64,000 bases of DNA from assembly GCA_949130485.1 (NCBI GenBank), contig OX422191.1:5085754-5149753 (forward strand), read 5' to 3'. A program made the translations under genes and the position numbers. This document shows, piece after piece, positions 11,846 through 23,533 of the stretch. Numbering within the stretch: position 1 is the first letter of the stretch; each line of letters begins with the position of its first letter. The notes under the pieces were generated by a model. That model was not told the DNA's origin, did not search any database, and was given only the letters and a program-made list of their open reading frames with translations. The stretch is from Agelas oroides (taxonomy: Eukaryota; Porifera; Demospongiae; Agelasida; Agelasidae).

Positions 11846-12060
11846 AGGCTTATGCTAGTTTAAACGTCTGTGGAGCAATTTGACACACACTGTACCCCAA
11901 ACGAGAACATTGTCATGGAAACTGGGGGCAGAGAGGCTTTTGTGATAGGGAGGAGCAAGGTAAAATTAAAGATGTAAATGTTCTTCAGCACTAAACTGTC
12001 AGCATTTTGAGATCAAGATTTTAAATGCAATTATGACATTCTTTGTGTAGTAAGCAACCA

Positions 12061-12355
12061 TTACATTTGACAAGACATGTCCCTCAGAACACTACTTTGG
12101 GAGTACACTTCAACAGATTGCACTGTGCATGATTCAGTTTGCAAGAGCAGTTTTCTCTGAAAATATACGCTAGAGTTCAGTATTCTTGTTAAAATGTTGC
12201 ACATCTTTGGACACAATACAGACTGTGATTTTTTCTGGTGTTTTGTTTTGCTGCATGCCTTCCAGCAACTGTTTTGCATGACTTGCTGAGGGACAAGTTT
12301 TTAGTATCTTAAATAATGCGGTCAAGTGAAACCGTACCCCAAGATGCTCATACAA
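12061..12355 (-). pseudogene. Possible captured exon, unidentified
   Basis: Two overlapping minus frames of about 60-70 codons lie inside the 8468-12767 element. The frame from 12355 (LGVRFHLTALFKILKTCPS, HAKQLLEGMQQNKTPEK) has a protein-like composition with an alternating hydrophobic pattern. I recognise no domain. Given that a relative at 31966-32603 carries a captured helicase exon, this could also be host-derived, but it may be chance. Confidence 0.25.
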
Positions 12356-12776
12356 AATTTGTTCTTGTAGCTACTCAGATTGTAGTAAACATTTAGGTCA
12401 TCACATGCAAACTAGAACTTACTATAAAAATCTGCATGCACATGGCTCATGATCACTAGTATACACTGGTGAAGCTAGACCTGAGCGTGCATGAGAAAAG
12501 TACTGAAGCTCTTCAGGTCCAGAAATTATGCTGAATTTAGTTCACAGAGTTACTGTAAGTATAAAACTACGACCCGTAAAACTATAGCAAGCTGTAAGTG
12601 AAAGTTTACCTCACAAGGGACTTTATACTGAGCTTCTTCGGGTCCAATTAACATGTCTGGATCCAGTTCATGCAATTCCATCTTCGATCCGCGCGCGCAA
12701 TGCGCAAGGAATAAACATTACAAATTGTGATGTCACCACATGGAGTTGGGTGAACTTAGTGAACCCCGTAAACTTG

Positions 12777-13478
12777 CCCCAGTTTTCGTAGTGAAAGTGT
12801 CCAGACCCTATTTTTCGACGAGTCCGCAGGGTGCGCGCGAAAAATTAGGTCTGGGGACGAGACTAGTTATTCACCAGACCCTTCCTTCCCTCTCCACTCT
12901 CGCCCCGCCCATACAGGAAGGGTCTGGGAACCAAACTATGAACCATGCACATTGTGAAACCATTTCAGGGGCGGATCCGGGGGGAACCAACCAACGCAAA
13001 TCGAATCACGGCCGTTTGCCTGCGCACGTGGACGTAGCGCAGAAGTTTATGCAGACATAAAACTCTCAAAACTGCAGCTTCCAAGAGACAGTTTTGTGGT
13101 AGCTGCCATAAGATAGTGCCATGGCAGTGCCTCGGATTCACTGGGGGCTGATCGGATCTGTGAACGTGCCCTCTCCACGCATGCCAAATACCTCATAGCT
13201 AGCTCAGTCGACGGCCATGAAAATTGATATGTGGCGTAGTATTATCTACAGAGAGAGATGACAATCTCAGCTTATTGTTTCTGGGTGGAGCGATAGACTG
13301 GCAGAGTTTAAATAAGTGTAAGGGATATCGCTTGTGCTCTCGGCCGGGCGGCGCCGCCATTCAGCTTTGTTCGTCTGCCACCACGCTTACTGCAGCCCTA
13401 AGCCCTTCGATTTTCGAGCAGTAGCCGTAAATGGTACGCTCTATACAGGATAGACTTTCATTTGAGTTAAGACAGTTT
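12777..13478. other. Spacer with fragments of short repeats
   Basis: No gene found. There is a broken copy of the CCAGACCCTTCC/GGGTCTGG repeat around 12838-12945. A CAGGGGCGGATCCGGGGGG-type transposon terminus begins near 12966, but its partner end was not located. Confidence 0.45.
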
Positions 13479-13483
13479 GAAGT

Positions 13484-16310
13484 CAGTGGCGGATCTAGAA
13501 ATTTAGAAAGGGGGGTTGAGTCACTGGCGCGCGAAGCGCGCCGAAAATTTTTGGGTTGCCACGCCCACTTTCGGTCACGTGAACGCATTCATACAAAATA
13601 TAGCTGGAAGGCCAAACCGAGGGGTCCGTCACAAAAGAAATCTCGTACACTGTCCGACAGTGTTGTTTTAAGAAACCTGTCGGCAGAAATCCAAACTGAA
13701 ATCCAGAAATCCAAACTGAAATCCAGAAATCCACTGTGAAATCCAGAAATCCACTCTGAAATCCGAAATCCACGTGAAATCCAGTGGATTTCGAAATCTC
13801 GTACGCCGAGGCACGCCGTGGCGGGCGAATTTTTTTTTTGGACGAGGTTTGAGAACTTAGTCGCAAAACGACGGAAAATTAATGACAGGGTTGTACCCAT
13901 TCTGGTAGCTGTACGTAATTTGGAATGACGTAATATGCCTGTCAAGATCCGAGAAAGTCGCTGAGTTTGCCCGGTGTGTTGTTCCTTGACGTCTGAAGTT
14001 GACAAGACTGTGTCAAAAGTCGTGATTTACCCACACAAAGTGAGAGGTTCAACTTAGAAGCATTTTCTATCAGCAAAGTACCGCTTTTCAAGGCCTGCTG
14101 ATAATTTACTTACTAAATACAGCACTGAAACGTTGGGTCTGTTGACTTTGGCTTCCATCCTACTATCTGGCATAGCTACCATTGGCATCAATACTTGATT
14201 TTAGCATTGTAATTTTACTCTGCGATCTGAACTCTTGGAATCAACTGTTTTCTAAGCATCAATAATCACACGTTACGATAAAAGCTGGACTAAATCATTC
14301 AAGTCATCATGACGGAAAATGTCTCTAACCTCTCACTTCATAAGGTAAAGCAGGATATTCTGATAGTATTTCATGCAAGGGAAATTCTGATACCAGAGAA
14401 TAGATCAAATGCTTCTGTGAATCAAGCAGGCCTGCTGACACTTATCAACAATGTTTTTCCCTTGCTAAACTCCACAGTATCGTGGAGACATTAGCTTGAT
14501 TGTTGGAATGACACTGCGATTGGAATAGCCCTGCTTTACCTTAATCATGCTTGTGATTATCCTGACATTTTTGCCAAGTTGAGGGCATCATCACATAGAT
14601 TTTTTGACAATGTCAAAGTTATGAGTCAATGTGTGTACAGAAAAACCATGAAAAACTTTGCTGTCATACACTGGACACACAGGATATGAAACAACCAGTC
14701 TTGCTGGGCACACCTATATATAGTTACTGATTTCTGTGCATGCAGTTAGGGGGTTTGCTATACATCTCCAATAGCATTTCAAGTCACTCCACTCACACAG
14801 TGGGGACAGCCAGTGACACTATGGAATACTGAGGGGACAAAAGTCGATGGATAAGGTGTTGTCTTTGCGTCCATAAGACTAGGGCCCGCAGACTATTATT
14901 TTTTAGACAGGGTTCAAGAACTTAGTCGCCAAAATGATGGAAAGGGTTGTACCCATTCTGGTAGGGCCATATGCCTGTGAAGATCAGAGAAAGTCGCTGG
15001 CTCTGTGTGAATACCCAGTGTGTTGTTCTTTGCCCATCTCAAGGTGGGTCAAAAGTCATGATTCACCCACACAAAGTGAGAGGTTAGATGAGGTTAGACA
15101 AGGTTAGACTTAGAGAGACATTTAAAGTACAACTTTCCTATCTAAATTCTGGCTGCCAAAATGATACTATTACTACTGTGAGACTGTTGGGTGTGTTGCT
15201 TTGCGTTCCCTCATAGAGCAACAGGCATGCACTATTTTCTACATCATACTGTAGGTTAAAACATCGACCAACTTCGTTTACCAAACATTGATTCCTACCA
15301 AAAGTTGCAGCATGTAAACAGGGAACATAAAATCAGAGCTATCACAATCTTACAGAAGCAGTTGCATTGGCCAGCTCAACAACATGATGAATTTAGCCAA
15401 TGAAAATGCCATATCAATTTCTAGAAATAATTATGTTAATTCTGCTAATCAAAACATTTGCTGTGCGATTGTGATACTTCTGCTATTAGGTTACTCTCTT
15501 ACACACTGTGATGACTTGAATGATTTGGTTCTTCATCGTAATGTGTGATCCACCAGCAACATTAAACCTCATAAACATTTACTCAACATTCAAAGTCTCT
15601 TTAACCCATGATGTTTACCACTATAGACTGGTCAATCTTTACTGATTGTTTAGAAAACAGTTGATTCCAAGAGTTCAGATCGCAGAGTAAAATGACATTG
15701 CTAAAATCAAGTATTGACGCCAATGGTAGCTATGCCATACAAAATTGTGCATGCCAGATAGTTGGATGGAAGCCAAAGGCAACAGACCCAATGTTTCAGT
15801 GCTGTATTTAGTAAGTAAATTATCAGCAGGCCATGAAAGCGGTACTTTGCTGATAGAAAAGTTGAACCTCTCACTTTGTGTGGGTAAATCACGACTTTTG
15901 ACACAGTCTTGTCAACTTCAGACGTCAAGGAACAACACACCGGGCAAACTCAGCGACTTTCTCGGATCTTGACAGGCATATTACGTCATTCCAAATTACG
16001 TACAGCTACCAGAATGGGTACAACCCTGTCATTAATTTTCCGTCGTTTTGCGCCTAAGTTCTCAAACCTCGTCCAAAAAAAAAATTCGCTCGGGCCGAAC
16101 TGAATATCTCGAAGCAACTCTAGGCCTAGTCAAACGTCTGGAGATCAGTAAGGAACTGATACGTGTGTAACTGTGCCTGGTTGTTGTTGCTGCATGCCAC
16201 TGCTGCATAATCATTTGATGGACTCGTGCAGTTATGTACGCAAAATACATTACTAGCCGCCAAAGGGGGGTGCATTTGCACCCCCCTTACCCCCCCTAAA
16301 TCCGCCACTG
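13484..16310. mobile_element. Non-autonomous DNA element, 5-bp TSD GAAGT, with 435-bp inverted arms
   Basis: The left end is CAGTGGCGGATCTAG and the right end complement is CAGTGGCGGATTTAG. GAAGT flanks both (13479-13483, 16311-16315). Inside, 13821-14255 and 15650-16096 are a long inverted repeat, near identical over about 430 bp. A third, degenerate copy of part of the arm lies at about 14890-15090. A 20-25 bp tandem repeat (GAAATCCAGAAATCCA) occupies 13678-13790. The arms carry a shared open frame (MSTSDVKEQHTGQTQRLSR...), which is explained by arm identity and is not evidence of a gene. It is probably hAT5-like with an inserted foldback element. Confidence 0.7.
13678..13790. repeat. Short tandem repeat, AAATCCA(G/A)-based
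   Basis: About five imperfect copies of a 20-25 bp unit, (G)AAATCCAGAAATCCA(A/C)(A/T)CT. It ends in a small inverted repeat (GAAATCCA...TGGATTTC). Confidence 0.8.
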
Positions 16311-16763
16311 GAAGTAGCACTACATTGAAACGTACGGTGGCCAACCACACGATTTAGTGATCGAAGACAGGCTGCAATCGTTATTGTCAACTGCTCAGAA
16401 GGAGAGCATTGAAATGTGGTAATGCAATCAAAATACGAAATGGAGTAATGCATGATCATGCTCAATTTCTCTACTCCAAACTGCTGGATTTCTCTACTCC
16501 AAAGGGCCACCGTAGAAACGTATGGTGGCCCAGTAGTGCACTCCGATGTCGCGTCCGCAGCGGGACCGCCCGTGTTCCGCATTATGTCCGCAATGTTTCC
16601 GCACTATTTCCGCAGCATCTCCGCAGTGTTACCGCCTTGAAGCTTAGTCCCCGCACTGTTCCCGCGGTCTTTCCGCAGTCTTTCCGCACCGTTCCCGCAG
16701 CCTTTCCGCATTGTTTCCGCAGTTCTAGGATCTTTTTGAATTTCTGTAAGTGCTTGCCAGTGT

Positions 16764-16809
16764 CACCATAGATAACAGAGCGGGGTTTCCCGCTCTATTG
16801 TCTATGGTG
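16764..16809. repeat. Small hairpin, CACCATAGA...TCTATGGTG
   Basis: CACCATAGATAACAGAGCGG pairs with CCGCTCTATTGTCTATGGTG with two mismatches around a short GGTTT-type loop. It is related in sequence to the hairpin at 8396-8441. Confidence 0.7.
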
Positions 16810-17996
16810 TCACGTGATTATATATCTGAAGAGCATAGCAAAAGAGAGTTTGATGGCGAGACTGTGATGATGAGTTGTTGTAATTGTGGTGCTGCAACTT
16901 GAGATCGCATGCTAATATACGGTTGTTGACAGATTACTTCTATATTCATGGGGCGTGACGGTCGTATCAGCTGAGGATATTCATTGGAGTGTTTACAGCG
17001 TTCATAGCATTAGAAAAGAAGTTGTGTGCATGGTCTTATGTGCCAACCGCATGCAACAGTCATGAGGATGATACCTACCGTATATGGCCCACCAAGGCAT
17101 AATATGGTACACCTAGTTAACTTCTAATGGATATATATGAGGCTATCATTTTCTGCGTACAGTGTTGAAAAGGCATTATGATATTGTCTGGCATTCACAT
17201 CCACACACTACAGAAGCAGAGCAGTTGTTTTTGTACTATAATAGCCTGGGTGTGTCGATACATGTCCATTTAGCTGAACCAAAAGTGCCGGCATGATGAC
17301 ATCATTAATTTTATGCATGCATCTTATGACTGCATGTCTTCCATGCCAGGCTATATGCAGGAGCTGCTGAACATGCTGTGTGGGTACAAGCGGTGAAGAA
17401 AGCAACTCCACCTTTGATTCATCCCCATTGAACATGCCTCCATTGAAGTCCATGTCCTTATAAATTCACACATTGAAACATGCATGTCTTGTGTTCGTGC
17501 ATGATACTGGTAAATAAACTGATCATGAAAAGCTTTTATATATGAAGCATTCGGGGCAACTAATTGATGTATAACAAACTGGACAGTAGTGTGTGTATGA
17601 TGGATGCACAGTTGATACATGTGATTATGCATGGTATGAAATAACGAAGAATAAAAGTTGATAGTCATGCATGCAGTCATCATGTTGCCTGCATATAATT
17701 TCTATCACTTGCTTGAAAGAAATAACCAGTGAGTATACATAAATACCAAGCAAACACTACAGAATTTATTAGTGAAAGTATACATAGGTTTATATGACAC
17801 AAGGTATTAACTAACTAGCAACACCATAGCTGAATACATCACTCTTTGGTTGCTCAGAGTCTTGGCCACAGTCTTCTCACTCAAATGAACCTGCCTAAAC
17901 AAGAGAAACGCTCTGCTGTGTAGCTATACTGCAGTTCCTGACTAAAAGAAGACTGCGGAAGTACTGCGGCAACAGTGTGGAGACACCACGGGAACA

Positions 17997-18176
17997 ATGC
18001 GGAAAGAATGCGGAGATGCTGCGGAAACGGTGCGGAAAGACTACGGAGTAGTAACAATGCGGAAAGATTGCGGAGATGCTGCGGAAACGGTGCGGAAAGA
18101 CTACGGAGTAGTAACAATGCGGAAAGATTGCGGAGATGCTGCGGAAACGGTGCGGAAAGACTACGGGAGTAGTGCG
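17997..18176. repeat. 60-bp tandem repeat, three copies
   Basis: Three almost identical 60-bp units, each holding four to five TGCGGAAA/TGCGGAGA phrases and ending ACGGAGTAGTAACAA. This is the right subterminal region of the 16522-18254 element. Open frames on both strands here are by-products of the repeat. Confidence 0.9.
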
Positions 18177-18262
18177 GACATAGTGCGGACAAAATGCGGA
18201 ACAACTGCGTTTCCGCTACGGACGCGACGTCGGAGTGCACTACTGGGCCACCATAGAAACGT

Positions 18263-18939
18263 GATAACTCGCGCGCGATCGCTAATACCTCTGTGCTTAC
18301 GTACGGAACACGCGAAAGATAAAATAGCTAGTACAAATCCCTTCCTAAAAGTTGAACATCCAGAATAAGATCGGAGACTTCTTTCAACGGTAGGTAATGA
18401 CAGTATATACCTATCTTCCTAAGCAGTGAGACTAGTTAACAGTTCTTGACCAGCCGATAATGTTGCACAACCCAGCCACCACAACATGAACTGCGTGAGT
18501 AAGACTCCATAAATTTTGTGTGGTTATGGTGGTCTCTGATGGCCTCAGAAGCATTCTCATGAGTTCTAAATTTTCCTGGGGGAGCATGCCCCCAGACCCC
18601 CCTACAATAGTGTGCACTACGTCCACAGCCAACTGCACGCGATATACACGCCCACCAATCTCCACTCTGCCCCCCCCCCCCCCCCCCCCCCCTTCTTCCA
18701 TCTCTGGATCCACCCCTGCATTTAGGGTAATGTTTTGAACTACTGTCTCCACGATCTGTTTTGGTATATAAACCACCCGGAAATACATCATATTTCAAAA
18801 AACACCTTTGGAACTAGCTGTTACAATCAACGAACCAGTCAGCATTACAATCATAATGCAGCCAGAGTGTTCATTACACTGAATGTTACTGCATAAGTAC
18901 ACTTGTTACAAAAACATTTTGTCAAATGCTTGAGGGGCC
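18263..18939. other. Spacer with a transposon terminus and a C-tract
   Basis: No gene. At 18552-18720 lies the phrase TTTTCCTGGGGG...GCATGCCCCCAGACCCCC, then a run of about 25 C, then CTCTGGATCCACCCCTG. This matches the CAGTGGCGGATC family ends seen at 13484, 53273 and 63278. Confidence 0.5.
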
Positions 18940-19016
18940 AGAATGTCTAATCCCAGAATGTCTAATAGTCAAAATGTCTAATCCCAAAATGTCTAATTCC
19001 AAAATGTCTAAAAGGT
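18940..19016. repeat. 15-bp tandem repeat AAAATGTCTAATCCC
   Basis: Five imperfect copies of (A/C)(A/C)AAATGTCTAAT(C/T)CC directly upstream of the larger minisatellite. Confidence 0.85.
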
Positions 19017-19061
19017 GCTAAGTGAGTGGAAATGCACATTGTAGCTATATGAATAGAAAAA

Positions 19062-19916
19062 TACACTCATCACATCACTAGCATACAGAGGAGCTCGTTA
19101 GATCACTAGGACACAGAGGAGCTCGTCACATCACTAGGACACAGAGGAGCTTGTCACATCACAAGCATACAGAGGAGCTTGTCACATCACTAGTGCACGG
19201 AGGAGCTCGTCACATCACTAGGATACAGAGGAGCTCGTCACATCACTAGAATACAGAGGAGCTTGTCACATCACTAGGATACAGAGGAGCTCGTCACATC
19301 ACTAGGATACAGAGGAGGTCATTAGATCACTAGGATACAGAGGAGCTTGTCACGTCACTAGCATACAGAGGAGCTCATCACATCACTAGCATACAGAGGA
19401 GCTCATCACATCACTAGGATACAGAGGAGCTCGTTAGATCACTAAGATACAGAGGAGCTCGTCACATCACCAGGACACAGAGGAGCTTGTCACATCACTA
19501 GAATACAGAGGAGCTCGTCACATCACTAGGATACAGAGGAGCTCATCACATCACTAGCATACAGAGGAGCTTGTCACATCACTAGGATACAGAGGAGCTC
19601 GTTAGATCACTAGGATACAGAGGAGCTTGTCACATCACTAGCATACAGAGGAGCTCATCACATCACTAGCATACAGAGGAGCTCATCACATCACTAGGAT
19701 ACAGAGGAGCTCGTTAGATCACTAGGATACAGAGGAGCTCGTCACATCACCAGGACACAGAGGAGCTTGTCACATCACTAGAATACAGAGGAGCTCGTCA
19801 CATCACTAGCGCACGGAGGAGGTTGTCACATCACTAGGATACAGAGGAGCTTGTCACATCACTAGGATACAGAGGAGCTCGTTAGATCACTAGGATACAG
19901 AGGAGCTTGGAAGAAA
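19062..19916. repeat. 28-bp minisatellite, about 30 copies, with 10-unit higher-order structure
   Basis: The unit is CACATCACTAGGATACAGAG plus GAGCTCGT. Variants (TTAGATC, GCATAC, AATACA, CTTGT) recur in order. The block from about 19333-19500 reappears at 19613-19780, giving a 280-bp (10-unit) higher-order period. Confidence 0.95.
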
Positions 19917-20051
19917 GTAGTGGTACATGCAAGGTTGCTACTGTTACACTGTACATGAACTACATGAATGATGTAATCCCATAGCACGAGGTGAAATTCA
20001 TCTACAAAAACCACATTCCTTTTTGTCTGAAATGAAACAGTTATTCACTCA

Positions 20052-20546
20052 GGCAGTTAAGTTGAACCCCGCCTAACGGACACCCTCAACAGCAGACACC
20101 CACGATATAACGGACAATTCCGAAAGTCCCGATTGTCCTTCCATTCACTTCAATACTTAAGCAACTCCTGAACAGTGGACACCCCACTACTCAATATAAT
20201 GGACAGTTTTCACAGTCCCAACTGTATGCAAGCAGTACTTAATGACCCCAATTTTTAGTGGACACTCATTGACCTTTTTAGCAAGATTGTCCAACATTGG
20301 CTTTTGTAGTTAACAACCTGAAATTAGATTTATTTAGTGCTGTTACTCATAGTAGCTACTAGCCTCTGCTTAGCCTTCCCTGCCAGGGGAAAGCTCTGAA
20401 AACGTAACCACGTTGTGCTCAACACTCCAATTACGAAGTATCACGCCTACCGGAAACATACTGGAACCCCGAGTTAGGGACACCTCACTATAAGGGACCA
20501 TAAATGTTGGTTCCCAATGATGTCCGCTATAGAGAGTTCCACTGTA
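20052..20546. mobile_element. pogo/Tigger-like MITE, decayed
   Basis: The left end is CAGTTAAGTTGAACCCCGCC with TAACGGACACC. The right end complement is CAGTGGAACTCTCTATAGCG with GACATC. CAGT ends and repeated (T)ATAACGGACA phrases are characteristic of pogo/Tigger elements, which insert at TA. TA is present on the right only. Internal copies of the GGACACC phrase suggest subterminal repeats. Confidence 0.55.
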
Positions 20547-20779
20547 TGGCATATTCCCATGTGCAGAATATTCCTAAGGAACCATTCAAATGCTTTCTGA
20601 GTGAGGGAGACCAAATACTAGTGTCCAACCTCTTTACAACTAGGATAGAAATATGCAAGATGACACTCAGTGAAAAGCTGAGAGAGTGAGTTAAAGAACT
20701 CAATATATATATACATCACACACTGTCAGAATGTACTAATTACCACCATGGCTAGGAGGGCCCCACAAAATCTGTCCTT

Positions 20780-20925
20780 AGTGTAATGCCATGGAGGGTT
20801 CAGGATGTGGGGGGGAGAGGATGGGAGAGAGGGGGAGATGGGGAGGGGGTGGGGAAGGGAGTGAGGAGGGGGAGGGAGAAGGGAAAGGGAGGGAGGAGGG
20901 AGAAGAGGGAAGCTATCACGCCACT
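20780..20925. repeat. Purine-rich (GGGAGA)n tract
   Basis: About 140 bases of nearly pure G/A on the plus strand. Open frames on both strands here are compositional artefacts. Confidence 0.85.
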
Positions 20926-20941
20926 GCATACCACCACAGGA

Positions 20942-21146
20942 ATCCAATACATTTCTGTGGATTATGTGTAGCTACAATCTAATACATTTCTATGATTATG
21001 TGTATAGCTACAATCTAATACATTAATTTTCTATGATTATGTGTAGCTATAATCTAATACATTTCTATGATTATGTGTTGCTACAATCTAATACATTTCT
21101 ATGATTATGTGTTGCTACAATCCAATACATTTCTATGATTATGTGT
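20942..21146. repeat. Tandem repeat of about 34 bp, TCTATGATTATGTGT unit
   Basis: Six copies of CAATCTAATACATTTCTATG followed by ATTATGTGT(A/T)G, with small indels. Confidence 0.9.
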
Positions 21147-21149
21147 TCC

Positions 21150-22460
21150 CTACCTACTAGCAGTACGACTATATGTTGCCTCTCAGTAGCCTTGTTTCCA
21201 AACCTCTGGCCACAACATTTGGCACTTGGAGTAGGAAATATGCACTGCAAGTGACAAATGTTGTAGCGACCTAGTCTCCCAGACTCCCACCAGCTTTAGC
21301 TGCTGGCAGTACCACACCTCAACTAAAAAAAAAACGAGGGAGGGAGGTAGTCCCATTCACAAACCCTCCCCCCTAAAAAGCAGAAAGGAAGGTGTGGAAA
21401 ACAGGCTGTGGTGGAAGTGTACATTGCAGAATGTTAGGAAATTTAATAATTGCTCAATCATCTGTCACTCATACATCCTTCTGAAACTAGGACAGGGGAG
21501 AGTGGGAACAGGCTACCATATTCATAATGCAAGTGATGCGAAGTTTGATGCGAGAGAACATTTCACTACCCTTGTACCCATGCAAAATTAGTGCAGCTAC
21601 AAACCTTCTCAAATGATTTCATGTGTTATAGTAGTCTCGTTCCCAGACCTCATCCAGTGTGTATATTTACAGTTTGTTAACCCCCTTCTGAACATCCCAC
21701 ATGCCTAAAGTTTCTTATGTTTCCAGAATGGTGCAAGCTAGCTAAATAGAGTAAGTTACAGATCTTTAGACACCATATACATTTGGACACCCGTACACCA
21801 ACCCTAAGAAAAGCAATGGTAGGATATGAGTTAGGACAAGCCTCCAAATGTGTACAGTCTGAAAAGTTAGTCATTTCCCTCACTCTGATCTTCTTCTAAA
21901 AGGGCATCAGATGTAGAACAAAACTATTTTGTAATCAAAAGACGTAACTCACCATTGGCAGTTCTCTGTCAGCAGTCCACTGGACGCAGCAATGTGCTGT
22001 GGTTTCAGTACTGTGCCTGTGTGGTATTGAAATTTGAAAATATCTTCATAAATGCATGAGAAAGGAAATAAAGGGGAGACGAGAAACTACCAACTGAGAT
22101 AATCCTAGTTGGAAGTGCCCTAATTGGAAACCTTAGGCATGTGGAACACTTAGAAAGTGGTCTGTTTTTACACACCAGACATTGTTCCTGCACATCCAGT
22201 TTCCATGGTATTAGGTCATATTGGAGGTCTATCATTGAGCATGGAGGTCACTACTAATCTGTTAGCGTGTTTACATGAGTGACATGAATGTACAGCAAAC
22301 CTTTGGAAGGGCCAGAAAGGGAGTGGTAAGTCAGAGACATTTCTAGCTCAACTTCTCACTGATTTTTACACCCTCATTGTGATCACGTCACGTTCCTTGA
22401 CCTCCAAGATAACATATCACCCACACACAGGACCTGTAGGCTAATTCTGCCTCACACGAG
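21150..22460. other. Spacer, mostly unique; possible unassigned minus-strand exon
   Basis: Fragments of the TAGCCT/TAGTCTC family ends occur at about 21190-21290 and 21635-21660. At about 21955-22016 on the minus strand, an acceptor-like CCACACAG and donor-like ATG|GTGAGT bracket an open 60-base stretch (GTVLKPQHIAASSGLL). It could belong to a host gene, but I cannot identify it. Confidence 0.3.
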
Positions 22461-22625
22461 CTCACCTGTTTACGACATCCAGATCCAGGTAGTCTGCTCC
22501 ACTGTCCTGATACTGGTGTGCACTTGCAGTCATTTCTCTACAGAAGTGCGGAGCCCGGTGATGACCTTCTGAGGGTCAGGACTCCTGACTACTGCAGTGC
22601 CAGAGACAATCATGTTAGCACCAGC

Positions 22626-22720
22626 CTAAGGGGGGAGGGAAGGAGAGGATGGGAGGGGAGAAAGGGGGAAGGAAGAGGGAGGGAGAGGAGAGAGGGGAGA
22701 AAAGGGGAAGGATGAGGGAG
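22626..22720. repeat. Purine-rich (GGGAGAGG)n tract in rpe intron
   Basis: Near-pure G/A on the plus strand, adjoining the acceptor of the last rpe exon. On the sense (minus) strand it forms a long polypyrimidine tract, which is consistent with a splice acceptor. Confidence 0.8.
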
Positions 22721-22753
22721 GAGTGACTGTAAGGCACATGCACACACACACAC

Positions 22754-23508
22754 TAGTCTCACGAGCCAGACCCACTTCAGCAAAAAAGGGAAGGGTCTGG
22801 TGAACTGTGTATACCATATAGCCGGAAATATTGGTGGTCTTTAAATTTGGCAGTTTGGCCCCAAACCGAGCATAAAAAATAATGGCGGAATTTAAATTTG
22901 GCAATGGCGCCTTGCAGTGCATTACGTTATTATTTATCAGGGAGTGTTGCTGTCTTCTCACTTGAGGTACTTGAACAAAGCCGTAAGTTCACAAATTTAC
23001 AAGAAATAGCTATAACTGGCGGCATCATAGCAACGAGCTAGCTATATGTACAGCTTGCGTAGAGAGGTGGCAGGCAGGGCCAAGAGTGCTACTGCATGCA
23101 TTACGTCTATCGTGTTGCAGGTGAAAATAATATTGGTGGATTTTAATTTGGCAGTTTCAACCCCAACCGCCAAACCGCCAAATTTAAATCCCCGTCAAAT
23201 TTTCCGGCTATACGGTATAAGCTGTGTTCTACTGGAATGCAATTAGTGAAATACCTGTTGCGAAGTGAGCACGCTCTCCAAGAAGTATAGTCAAAGTGTT
23301 TATATAGCTCCTGCAGTAGCGGAAATCCTAGTTCTCTGTCGCCGTTTTCAAGACTACCACTGCTACTCAAACAGTGATGTAATGGGTCATGTAACAAAAT
23401 ACCGAAACGTGATTGGACCACACTGTACAGTGTGGCGGGACACAGCTTATATACACAGCTCACCAGACCCTTCCACTTTTTGTGGAAGTGGGTCTGGCTT
23501 GTGAGACA
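22754..23508. mobile_element. Mutator-like MITE (TAGTCTCACGAGCC family) interrupted by a TA element
   Basis: The left end is TAGTCTCACGAGCCAGACCC and the right end is GGGTCTGGCTTGTGAGAC. It shares a body with the 27644-28007 copy, for example CACTGTACAGTGTGG and TGGAATGCAATTA. Both flanks are CA repeats, so the TSD cannot be read. It is split by a nested element at 22814-23215. Confidence 0.7.
22814..23215. mobile_element. Tc1/mariner-like MITE, TA TSD
   Basis: The ends CCATATAGCCGGAAATATTG and complement CCGTATAGCCGGAAAATTTG are flanked by TA (22812-22813, 23216-23217). Internal TTTAAATTTGGC(A/G)G blocks are repeated near both ends. The terminal motif (CCGTATAGC(C/G)GGAAA) is shared with the element at 28508-29161. 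Confidence 0.75.
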
Positions 23509-23533
23509 CACACACACAGACACACACACACAT

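Larger units (their letters stand above)
8468..12767. mobile_element. Large Mutator-like element, 9-bp TSD GTAAACTTG, with nested insertions
   Basis: Inverted ends start GGGGTTCACTAAGTTCACCC and extend about 110 bp at roughly 85% identity, including the shared GCGCATTGCGCGCGC and GGATCCAGACATGT blocks. Flanks are GTAAACTTG at 8459-8467 and 12768-12776. A 9-bp TSD with long terminal repeats is typical of Mutator-like elements. Removing the nested 8747-10992 and 11592-11845 insertions leaves about 1.8 kb. No transposase is recognisable. Terminal divergence makes this one of the older insertions here. Confidence 0.75.
16522..18254. mobile_element. Non-autonomous hAT-like element, 8-bp TSD AGAAACGT
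   Basis: Inverted ends ATGGTGGCCCAGTAGTGCAC continue for about 40 bp with two mismatches. AGAAACGT lies on both sides (16514-16521, 18255-18262). Subterminal zones are arrays of TTTCCGCA(N) phrases on the left (16560-16725) and the complementary TGCGGAAA phrases on the right (17950-18210). Together they form long imperfect arms that look like clustered protein-binding sites. The central 1.1 kb has no recognised gene. Confidence 0.75.

Noticed and set aside
13589-14005. 138-codon minus frame and its plus-strand twin at 15909-16103
   Set aside because: Both are readings of the same inverted arm. There is no domain and no coding bias beyond the arm identity.
19062-19916. Possible CRISPR-like array (short direct repeats)
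   Set aside because: Units are contiguous without spacers, and the context is an animal genome; this is a minisatellite.
20786-20982. Gly/Glu/Arg-rich frames
   Set aside because: Artefacts of the purine-rich tract.
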